Shown here piece by piece: positions 35,467 to 45,337 of a stretch of DNA of 64,000 nucleotides (within the stretch, counting starts at the first letter, position 1; each line of letters begins with the position of its first letter). The notes beneath the pieces are model-generated. The model ran no database searches and had not been told where the DNA came from. It saw only the letters and a list, made by a program, of their open reading frames with translations. The position numbers and the translations under genes were made by a program. Source of the stretch: Periconia sp. R9002 (Eukaryota; Ascomycota; Dothideomycetes; Pleosporales; Periconiaceae); the NCBI GenBank assembly GCA_023627715.1, contig JAMAHW010000098.1, forward strand, positions 98,024 through 162,023, given 5' to 3'.

Positions 35467-37351
35467 TCAAATCTCCACTTTCTTAATCAACAAGTTCTTG
35501 GTTGCATCCACTGCCACGGTGTTACCAAATTCGTGGTTGGCATACCTCTCCTTGCTATCCCCCTCATTCTTGATATCGTAGTCTAGTATCAACCTCGCCA
35601 ATATCATCTTGATCTCGTTGGCTGCAAAGAACCTGCCCGGACATGCGTGTCTGCCATACCCAAACATGATGTTCTGCTCGTTCGCCGTCACAAACTGGTT
35701 CCGAGCATGATCCGTCGCAGTGCCATTTTCGCGGATCTTGGAAAAGCGGAACCCGTCAAATTCCTTGGGGTCAACAGCGTCTTTGGTGAAATTGGCCGGG
35801 TCGTTGTAGATTTCGTGTGCCGGGATCTCGACGGTGACGCCTGGAGGGATGTATTGTCCGTTCGAAAGAGTGAAGCCTCGGACGACCTTGCGCTGAAAGG
35901 AGGTGATGCTGATAGGGTCGAAGCGAATAACTTCCTTCATGTAGCTATCTAGCTTAATCATTTGCTGGAGCGCACGAGTCGTAATAGTCCCGCCATTTGC
36001 TGCCATGACAGTGCGAATTTCCTCTCGAAGTGGCTTGACGTATTGAGGTTGGACCGCTAGGGTGTAAAGACTGATTTTGATATTAGCGGAATTCCGGCCA
36101 TGAAACTCCTCGCTATAACTTACATATTTGTCGCAGTCAACGTTGTGGTGTGAATAGCTGCAAAGATCAGCCCTGTAACCAGTTGTTAGCTTGTTTCCAT
36201 TGCTAATCGTGTAGATATCAATATACCCAACTGTAATTTTGCAAGCTCTGCAGTTGAATGATAGCGGTACTCCTTGCTTCTGTCCATAAACCATGCGAGC
36301 ATGTCGTCGGGCCGCTGCCAATCAGGATCATTTTCCTCGGCTGTTCTACGAGCTTCAATGATGGGTGCCAATAGCTTCTCTGCATCTTTCTCCCGCTGTC
36401 TAAGTCTCTTGTACTCCTTCAGACGCGGCGCAAGCAAGGGACGAAGCCATGGCTTGATTTTCTTCACTTCTTGCTGAACAGCTATCACATCCATGGTGTA
36501 GTTGATAGCGCTATCGAGGTATTCCTTATGGCGACAAAGATCGGGGCCTGAAGTGAAGGGTGAGAAGTTAGTAACGCTAATTCAAAAACACGAATACATG
36601 AAAATTCCACGACACACGCAGGTTTGGCGTATTTGGTGCTTTGAACACGTACCGACAAAAATCCTCCCTGTGATCTTTGCCACCATCTGGACGAGAGTGT
36701 AATACATGTTAACCGACGTCCAGTTTTTGCATTCTGGGACTTCCTCGGCCACGGCTTGTTCGACTTCCTGGAAGACAACGGCATTGAGGCGTGAGAGGGC
36801 CGGTGTAAGATCCGCCTTGATAGAATGGACCATCATCTGTGATTCAGTGATGATTTGCGTGTATTTGGTTTCCATCAACTGGTGGAGATTGTTAGTTGGA
36901 TCGAACATCGTGCTTCACAAATCACGTGCCAACATACATTTTCAATGGCCTTTGGGAAGCTGAGAACGGAGTCGGGTAGCTTCCGAATCTCAGGAAGAAA
37001 CCGTGGAGCGAGAATGACATGTGTTTCATCTGTAAATATGGACTTAGCGTTCCAACTCCCAGTGTCGAATGCGAAAAGCGAGTAAGTCGATTATAACATT
37101 TGAATGAACTAACACTTACTATCGGCCGTAGTAAGTCGATAAACGGAGTCCTTGTACTTTTGGTATCCTTCAGCATACACCTTCCTCGCAGAAGTGACCC
37201 AATAGCTCTTCTGCTTCTCCAACGCAGGCAATTTAGCAAGCTTTCCGTGGTACACTAGCTTGGGATAAAGGAAGATGATTCCGAAGAACAAGGTGGCGAA
37301 AGCCACCGTCTGGAGAGAGTGTGACACATTACCCAGCCCCTGGAACTCCAT
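35467..37351 (-). CDS. Cytochrome P450 monooxygenase
   Basis: A 507-residue P450 from exons 37351-37120, 37029-36938, 36878-36653, 36547-36227, 36172-36124 and 36070-35467. Residues of about 10-32 form the N-terminal membrane anchor. The I-helix region AAIHTTTLTATN, the K-helix ExxR in KEVIRFDP and the heme loop FGYGRHACPGRFF with ligand Cys450 are intact. The I-helix and heme-loop style (ACPGRFFAANEIK) resembles fungal ent-kaurene-oxidase/CYP68-like enzymes, but the substrate cannot be assigned. A typical endoplasmic-reticulum enzyme needing a P450 reductase. No terpene synthase, PKS or NRPS lies next to it. The short second and fifth exons were placed by frame and by the family pattern AIEN-LMETKYTQ and FAAIHTTTLTATNI. 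Confidence 0.88.
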
Positions 37352-39184
37352 GGCGATGTGTGGGAATGATAGGGGGTTTGTGGCAGCTGGAGGGTGCGGT
37401 GAGCGCAGGAAAAGACAGGACAGGCTACTTATTAATTGCGATTGGAAACGGTCGTTACGCGGCAGATGTGAAGCACAGAGCCCACGCGCGGATCACTGTA
37501 CAGTGAATACGGTGTATACGGTAAAAACTGCGGCCAAACGCAGGGATCCATGAAACATGTCCAGTGGACAGACAACCATGCAGTAGCGCCACTCTGTCAA
37601 TTACTCGCATCGTTCACTGTTTCAAGCAGGAGCATTATCTGCGCGGGGTACAATTATGCCTATTCTTTCGTCATCGAAAGGAGGGATGTAAACACACACC
37701 GTCACATAGTTCAATTCAGTGAAACGTTTCCGCGTATTTGTTTACTACCAACATTGTAAATTGCAATTCCAACACGTCGCCATTTAGGAGAGACGAGTTC
37801 GTAGGTCAGTTACCCAATTTAGCCTACGCTTCTCAACGGCGTTATAAGTTGGATGTGCTAATGTCTCCTAAAATGGCTCGGCTTTCGGCAGGGTATAATC
37901 TCCTAGCAACCAATAGGGAGTGTTGTAGTACGCTCCAAGGACCCTCCCTTCCTCACGTCACAAGGCCAAGGGCATTAAACTAATTCAGATGTGCCGCATC
38001 GGATCGTCGCTACCCGAGTATCAAACCCATCCGATTCCTATCATTAACTGCCCCAATCGTCCAAGGTGAGAAGGGTTCCAGCTCGATCATACCTATCTCG
38101 CCTGGATTCAGAAAGAAGTTGTAGCCGAAAACCACTCCACCAACTCGCTTTTGCACAAACAATGAATCTTGTTTTTCGTACATATTGTCTCGTACTCGGC
38201 GCTTGTAATTCCGGACACGATGCGACTTCAAGGATGTTTTCCTGATATATATCAATAATATGTACATATCAATTGATAACAATGATAAGAATGTTGAGGA
38301 TACAAGAAGACTGGAAGCAATCGTGCACGGAAATGATCAAGGTGGTATGCTAGTTGCTTTCAAGGTCACATTGCCGGTTAGCAATGGCCCTTTTATGTTT
38401 AGGTTGGGTCTGTGAAACCATCATCTTTTGTAGGCCTGGATCTGTACCTCTTTGCGCGGTGTCCCCATTGCGTATCGGCCAAATCACCAGCTTTGACGGA
38501 CATCGCAACTTTCCTCATGGTACGGAGCACTGTGCAGTATAGCTCCCTCACATTTGGGTTAGCGCATTCCTCGCTTGTTTGCTCCATTCATCCACTGCGG
38601 AGTACGAAGATATGTCCTTGCGTGTTACAGAAGGTTCTCGATTATACACTTGTAGCACAGCCGCGCCAGTCTTCACTTACCTCGAACCCTTTCTACACAT
38701 CCGCCGTCTAGGAACTATGATCGCCTGTGCACAAATCCTGTGCATGATTGTACTGTGATATACATCTGGAGTGGAACACCCGCTGCGAAAATCAATAGGG
38801 ATCAATGATATTCATGAGTCCAACATCTTGCCATAGCTAAGACTGATATGGCTCTTATCTCTATAATAAACTTTCCATATTGTAATTCAATAAATTCGTG
38901 GCACCACAAGAACCATTTGGACAGCTGCAAGTCACCATGTACATAAATATTTGTGGTTGCATGCAGTGATATCGGATACAGGGCAGTCTAACCGTGCCAA
39001 GTTAGGCCAAGGAATATGCCAAGATTTCGAGCGGTAACCCTTGGCAGAAATATCTCCATCCCAAAAAATTTAGGTCTCGCGCAGACAGCACGAGACACTC
39101 TTTGAAGTTTTCTTGCGCTCCCACGAATCAAACCGGATCGATTGAATTTTTGTTCCGGAAAAGGCCAGTTGCACTATCGAGATT
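37352..39184. other. Intergenic, no gene seen
   Basis: About 1.8 kb between divergent genes (P450 and UTP7). Short frames only, none with motifs. Confidence 0.55.
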
Positions 39185-40840
39185 ATGGCCTCGAAGCCTT
39201 CATCGCGGCCCACCGCGCCCCGACCGACAAAGTCCATCAGCGCCCCCGCCGCCGCCGACAACGATGCGAAAAAGCGCGCCGAATACGCAAAAGCTGCAGA
39301 TGCCCAGTACGGACGCGGCGAGAAAATTCGAACCAAATCCGTCAAAGATGTAAAGTTGCGCGCGAATCTAAAGTCACTGGAAGCCAGGAATCAAGAAGCT
39401 ACTTTCCAAGCGAAACAGGCCGAAATTCTTCTGGAGCACGAAGCCGGGTTACTAGAAGCGGAGCATGAGCTTGAGAAGACGTACAAAGTGCGACAAGATG
39501 ATATCGTGAAGGAAGTCTCGATTGAGACGGCGAAGAAGCGGTTCGAGCTCAAGTTGGACATGGGCCCGTACGATGTGGGCGAATACACGCGGAATGGGCG
39601 CGACTTGCTGCTCGCGAGTCGAAAGGGGCATGTGGCATGTATGGACTGGCGCGATGGCAAGTTGGGATGCGAGCTGCAGCTCAACGAGACGATACGGGAC
39701 GCCAAATGGCTGCACAACAACCAGTCCTTCGCGGTGGCACAGAAGAACGCCGTATACATCTACGCACGAGACGGTGTCGAAATACACCAATTGAAGAAGC
39801 ACCAAGAGCCAGCGTACCTCGAGTTCCTCCCCTATCACTTCCTCCTCGCATCGATATCGACGTCGGGATTCATCCGCTACACAGACACCTCCACGGGCAA
39901 CATGCTCGCCGAACTCCCCACCCGACTCGGCCCACCCACGTCCTTCTGCCAGAACCCACACAACGCCATCCTGTTCGCGGGCCACCAAAAAGGCCTCGTC
40001 ACCATGTGGTCCCCCAACACCACAACCCCTCTCGTCAAACTCCTCCCGCACCGCGGCCCCGTGCGCGCCATGGCCGTCGACAAGAGCGGCAACTACCTCG
40101 TGAGCGCGTCGCAAGACCGCCAAATGAGCATCTGGGACATCCGCATGTTCAAAGAACTCCACTCGCACCACCTCCCCCAACCCGCCCACACAATCTCCAT
40201 CTCCGACCGCAACCTCACGGCCGTCGGCTACGGCTCCAGCCTCTCCATCTACCCCCCCTCCCTCCTCACCCACTCCACCTCCTCCACCACGCGCGTCTCC
40301 ACACCCTACATGAACTGGACCAACGACGGCGTCGCCCTCTCGCGCGTGCGCTTCTGCCCCTTCGAAGACGTCCTCGGCGTCTCCCACGCCCAAGGCTTCA
40401 CCTCCCTCCTCGTCCCCGGCTCCGGCGAACCCAACCCAGACACGCTCGAACCGGGCACCAACCCCTTCGAAACCACCAAACAGCGCCAGGAATCCGAAGT
40501 CCGCGCCCTCCTCGAGAAGATCCAACCCGAGATGATCTCGCTCGATCCCAACTTCGTTGGCAACCTGGACCTCGCGTCGCACGAGCAGCGACGCCGCGAG
40601 CGCGACCTGGATGCGAAGCCCGTGGATAAGATTGCCGAGTTGAAGAAGCGGAAGCAGAGGGGGCGGAATTCGGCGCTGAGGCGGTATTTGAGGAAGAGTG
40701 GGTTGAAGAATGTGGTTACCGAGGAGAAGGTGCGGGCGAGGGAGGCCATGGAGGCGCTGAAGGAGAGGAAAAAGGAGAGGTTTGAGAAGGAGAAGAGGGA
40801 GTTTGGACCTGCGTTGGGGAGGTTTGCGAAGAAGGGGTGA
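39185..40840 (+). CDS. utp7: U3 snoRNP / small-subunit processome protein UTP7 (WD40)
   Basis: A single-exon gene for 551 residues, the ortholog of yeast Utp7 and human WDR46/BING4. It is a nucleolar component of the small-subunit processome needed for 18S rRNA maturation. An N-terminal charged region (KKRAEYAKAADAQYGRGEKI) precedes the WD40 propeller: GRDLLLASRKGHVACMDW, IRDAKWLHNNQSFAVAQKNA, HFLLASISTSGFIRYTDT, NAILFAGHQKGLVTMWSPN, and DKSGNYLVSASQDRQMSIWD. The BING4 C-terminal block follows: RVRFCPFEDVLGVSHAQGF, GSGEPNPDTLEPGTNPFET, KQRQESEVRALLEKI. The end is a basic tail with coiled-coil character. High GC and strong codon bias towards C-ending codons differ from the neighbours and create a long antisense frame. 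Confidence 0.95.
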   Translation: MASKPSSRPTAPRPTKSISAPAAADNDAKKRAEYAKAADAQYGRGEKIRTKSVKDVKLRANLKSLEARNQEATFQAKQAEILLEHEAGLLEAEHELEKTYKVRQDDIVKEVSIETAKKRFELKLDMGPYDVGEYTRNGRDLLLASRKGHVACMDWRDGKLGCELQLNETIRDAKWLHNNQSFAVAQKNAVYIYARDGVEIHQLKKHQEPAYLEFLPYHFLLASISTSGFIRYTDTSTGNMLAELPTRLGPPTSFCQNPHNAILFAGHQKGLVTMWSPNTTTPLVKLLPHRGPVRAMAVDKSGNYLVSASQDRQMSIWDIRMFKELHSHHLPQPAHTISISDRNLTAVGYGSSLSIYPPSLLTHSTSSTTRVSTPYMNWTNDGVALSRVRFCPFEDVLGVSHAQGFTSLLVPGSGEPNPDTLEPGTNPFETTKQRQESEVRALLEKIQPEMISLDPNFVGNLDLASHEQRRRERDLDAKPVDKIAELKKRKQRGRNSALRRYLRKSGLKNVVTEEKVRAREAMEALKERKKERFEKEKREFGPALGRFAKKG

Positions 40841-41221
40841 GTTGGGGAGAAGGGGAGAAAAGTTTGGCTTTTGGTTTCTATATGCATTAGCGTTTGGCGT
40901 TTTTTTTTTCCACGGTCGGTCTGTGAAAGGGGTTTTTCTTTCTTCCTGTACAGGCACTGTCCAGTTAGATGGGATTCTAGAAGTGCTTTTGATGCCGTCG
41001 GTATTGCACCAACTCTGAACATTGAAATTCACAAGGTCTCTCCACCTTTCCAAGTCACACTAAGACACTTTATCGTCTCATGCGTCAATAAAAGGGCACC
41101 AACATGCATTCAAAACATTACATTAACGCGTAGCGATCGTATCTATCATCATATCATGTCGTCGTCTATCATCATTTCCCTCCTCACCGTAATCACACCC
41201 GTATTTCCTATTGATCTTTAT
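40841..41221. other. Intergenic between convergent genes
   Basis: A spacer of about 380 bp between two 3' ends, AT-rich. Nothing else seen. Confidence 0.5.
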
Positions 41222-43541
41222 TCACGTCTTTAAAATGTTAGCGGCGACCTCAATCGCCTTGGCCGTGCGCCCAACCCACTCCTGCGCCGCCGTCCAATTG
41301 CCCTCGAAGGTAATGCTCTCGGTAATACCCGGGTACGTAACAGGCGCATACCCAGTATCCAATCCAGGGGCGAAGAGCAAATTTTGGAAGAACTCGCGGC
41401 CAGGCAATCCACCTTGCGACGTGAAACCCCGCGAGAAGTCGCGGGCCTTGTGGTTGACGACAGTCAAGAGATCCGTATCGTTTGCAGAAAGCGCTTGTTC
41501 GCGTAGAGCGTTGAATTCCTTTGAAGCAGTCGAGAAAGTGTCGATAGAGTCGCTGAGAGCAGTGAGGTCGAGTGTGGTGTTGGAGGAGGCCGAGGAGATG
41601 GTAGATTCGAGCTCCTTGAGGTAACTGCGGAGTTCGGGGACGTAGTCAGCAGGTTCGAGGGCGAGGACGGGGTCGTTGGCCAGGTGATACGCGAGGAGGA
41701 CGAGGTACTGGCCGATGGCTTTGTGTGTGAGGAAGCCAGGGTCGCCAAAGGTGGACATCCAGTGGTAGGAGTCGTAGTTGCTGTGGTAGTGGTAGACGGG
41801 GTCGTTAGGACCGCCACCAGCGCCCAAATCGATGGAGGCAATGCCGCGGTGCAAGAAGGCTGTGAAGTCGCTTCCACTGCCGAGTACGCCGAACTCGCCG
41901 CCACTGATACTGGTCCAGACGTCATAGAGTGTGTGATTTGTTGCCCCGTGGAAGGGGTAAATGACTTTCTTCATGATGGAGGTAGCGACCGCATGGAGGT
42001 CTGGGGTTGCGCTGAAATCCGGGATTGGGCCAGAGACGGCAACGTCGACGTTGAGGTAGGAGATGGCGGCCGTCTTAAGCCAGGGAATGTATTCTTCTAC
42101 CCATTCAGTAGAACCGACCAATCCGTACTCCTCAGCATCCCATGAAGCTAGAACTATGGTGCGGAGAGGTTTCCATCCCGTTGCCGTCAACGCCGAGAAA
42201 GCTTTAGCAAGCTCAATCAGTACTGCACTGCCGGAGTTGGGATCAGCGGCACCACCCACGATCCATGCGTCCCGGTGATTGCCAATGATGAGGACTTCGT
42301 CTTCATTGGTGCCATTGATGACACCAATGGCGTTCCAGATAGGGGTATAGGTATCGTTCATGATGTTCGACATGGAGAGGCTGGCTCCTGAGCCTGCACC
42401 AGTGCTGTATGTTGCACCGGGGATTTTTCCAATCCAGCCGGTGCGGTTGACAGCGGTACCATTTGTGCCAAACCCGTTCAAGGCATGAAGGAGTGGCTGA
42501 GCGTCGGCCCAGGAGATGGGAATGGAGGGGATATGGGGTACACCTATATCGTGGGTACAAAGTCAGTATAACTCAACCAGGGGTGATACAAAGAGTGATC
42601 AGTGTCTCAATACACCACGCTACGTGGTATCTCGATAACAAACGACTCTGTACCTGGGGTTCAACGCACTGCCACTCTTGTCCGCTCGAGGGGAGTCCTT
42701 TTTAGATGTGTATCCTGGAGTAGTGGGGTCACCCGGATAAATGCTGAGAAATTGTACACTTCCTCTTTGCACAGAGGAAGGGTTTCTGGCTGGGCCATTG
42801 GGGTAAGCTGTGACGCCCTTGGCTTCTGTAACGTTCCCATCATCGCCGGGGTCAACGAAGATGACGGCTCCAATCATGCCATGTTCTTGAGCATTCTTGA
42901 CCTTGAGTCCTCGGAATGGGCCTCCGTATTTAGCCAAGGCGATCTTGCCTTCAAGATCAACGCCTAGCGCTTGTAGCCGGGCGAAGTCTACCTGCTGACC
43001 TCGGCCAACGTAGACATACTCAGCAGATGCGTTCCCAGAGAACGAATATCCATTGAAAGTGGGGATACGGTCTGGATAGCTTGTGGTATCATCTGCTTCC
43101 AGTACATCTTCAGTCAGGCTTGCTGTATGGACAGAGCCGTTTGGATAAGTCAATGAAAGCGAGTGTGAGACCGGGTAGTTCAGAAAAACATCTATAGAAG
43201 TCAGTTATAGGCCACTAGCATCAGCAAGTGATATAGAACACACAATACTCGTCTAGCCTGGACGTAAAACCGTACTCGGTCCACTTGTCAGCCGTCCACT
43301 GAGCCATTGTCTTGTTCAACCCAGCAACGTGGTTGCCGTGGGTGTAGTAATATGACCATTGAGATATCGAGGTGTTATCGAAGGAATTGATCAATATCTG
43401 CTCATTAGCATCCAGAGCTGGGGGGAAAGTGGCATTGGTGCTTTGTCTCTTGACATGGCGATGACCATGAGCAAGAGTCAGCTCTCGCTGACATGCTTGA
43501 GCACCAATTGCACCGAGCAAGACAAGGACAGACTTCATCAT
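41222..43541 (-). CDS. Secreted M28 peptidase, glutamate-carboxypeptidase-II-like
   Basis: A 713-residue zinc peptidase of the M28 family (transferrin-receptor/PSMA type). Exons are 43541-43244, 43191-42670 and 42543-41222. The join ADKSGS-VPHIPSIPIS at the second intron restores the family pattern. Residues of about 1-18 form a signal peptide. A PA domain spans about residues 140-270. The peptidase domain has the co-catalytic zinc set His363 (NHRDAW), Asp374 (DPNSGSA), Glu411/Glu412 (DAEEYGL), Asp440 (NVDVAV) and His527 (HYHSNYDS), the same order as PSMA. The helical dimerisation domain is at about 600-713. Many N-glycosylation sites fit secretion. Probable role: extracellular or vacuolar release of C-terminal residues from peptides. 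Two adjacent ATGs open the signal peptide; the first is used. Confidence 0.88.
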
Positions 43542-45337
43542 GGCGGATAGGACGAGGAAGTTGGTCCAGAAAGGATGGCTGAGAAAAATCAGCAACAGTG
43601 GGGCATGGCTCACGATTTAACTCTCGCACAATTCGGGGCGGGACAGCGGGGGATAACGTCAATAGCATGGATGATGATAGCTAAAACCTTTCCGCTGCTT
43701 GGGTTATGGGCCAGCATTGGGGAACAGGCATAGCTTCGAGAAGAAATGGAGCTCATGACTGAAACGGGCAGGTCAGAAAGTCGTCCATGGCTTTCGATAT
43801 CGCTTGCCGAGGGGTGATGACGGTAAGTGTTAGGTTACGCAATCGAACTTTCTTGAAGTCTGGGGGAAGGAAAGTGGGCACAGGCGTGGGAAACCCTGGT
43901 GTCGCCGTGGGCTCGATCATCCCGAGCAATGCCGCGAATTTGAAAGGATGGCAGGCATGACGGCACGGGATCAAGGGTACGTTATGAGCTCGGCTGTGCC
44001 ATCATCAGTCCAACCCAAAGAAGAGAGGTACATGCAGCGATTCGGCAGAAGAGGTCGGGGGAGTCGGAGACCAGCAACCGGCGGGCAAAGCAGACCATTG
44101 GCAGCCATAGCTCATGCCAATTGACTGAAGAAGCGGTCTGCATGTAGATTCCGAATCAGTTGTTCAAGCTGTCAGCAAGCATGTAAGGTGCAAGCCAGAG
44201 GGGTAGTCGTGTAGTGAGCGAACGAACGGGGGAGCTCGCGTGGGGTAGTAGGTTGTTGGAGAGGCGGAGTAAATCGCAACCCTAGCTAGCGCCATTCCGG
44301 ACCAGTTGCTCATTGGGGAACCATCTCATGTCATCATTTTCTTCTACATCTTGTTCTGTACAGTACGTCACTGAAAACAAATCAATTGTTTATCCTTTTA
44401 TGTATGTATTAGCTATTCTGTCACCTAACAAGACTTGTTAACACTGTGGCATTGACCTCTATATTTCTTTCCGACTCGGGATGAGGATGGGGAGTCGTGC
44501 TTCTCGTACTAGCGTACATACACAAGCTATTGATAGACCTGGAAAATCCATATGATACAACCCTATTTACATCAGTCAAAAAAAGTAAAATGATTCACGA
44601 ACTTCGAGCAGTCATTCGACAGAAGAAGGCTTCGAATTTGTGGCCTCTTCTCGATGTCGTAGAACGATACCTATGACCTGGTAGATGATGTTTTTGGGTC
44701 GCTTAAGCTTCCCAGGCCTTCCCAGTTGGTTAATAGATAGGCTTTGGCAAGAAACAAGGGTAGACGCTGTATCAACGGGACCCCAAGCAATCAAGCCGCG
44801 TACTCATTCATCTGGCATATTTCACACAAGTCCAAAGAGGGAGGTTGATATTTGTGTAGCGGATGAATTAAGGAACAGATAGGGCTGCGAGGGAACCCTG
44901 GCGCTGGCTAGCGAGATGCTAGTCTTGAAACGGGCGCCTGTTTATCTGCAACTCCGCAGCGGCTTAAAACATTGACAGCGCCCTTCAAACAAACATTGCA
45001 CGGCGGCGCATCAGGGCGAGTAGCTACCTTACATACTAACCACTAACCCAGCAGCAAGCATCAAACGGCGACCGAGTGACGGAGAGACAGGCAGACGGAC
45101 CGCCAGATTGCTCGGCACATAAGCCACCGTAGGCGTCACTGCGCTGGCCGACACGCAAACAACCAAGCGACCAACCCATGATTACCAAAGCCACGGCCTC
45201 GCTCAACAGTAATAAACCACAACCGCATCCCATCCACGGTCTGCATCGCTTCCATCCATTCGCACCTGTCTCTCTGGCCCGCATGACGTCTCGATCCTTC
45301 CCTTTCCCTTCCCCGCTAAATCCACCCCATCGTCACC
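43542..45337. other. Intergenic, no gene seen
   Basis: A 1.8-kb divergent promoter region between the M28 peptidase and GAR-domain genes. Pyrimidine-rich tracts occur near 45300. The short frames have no motifs. Confidence 0.55.

Noticed and set aside
36879..36937. Apparent frame break in the P450 after AIEN
   Set aside because: Explained by a 59-nt intron joining AIEN to LMETKYTQ in phase 0.
32167..37351. A secondary-metabolite cluster around the P450
   Set aside because: Neighbours are a mannosidase and an intergenic stretch; no synthase or regulator is present.
39637..40629. 330-codon plus-strand frame
   Set aside because: Alternative frame of UTP7 with very high Arg/Pro/His; not coding.
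39452..41053. 533-codon minus-strand frame over UTP7
   Set aside because: It is the mirror of a GC-rich, codon-biased WD40 gene on the plus strand and has no family motif.
42544..42669. Apparent frame break in the M28 peptidase
   Set aside because: Explained by donor GTGCGT and the acceptor before 42543; the joined frame matches the family.
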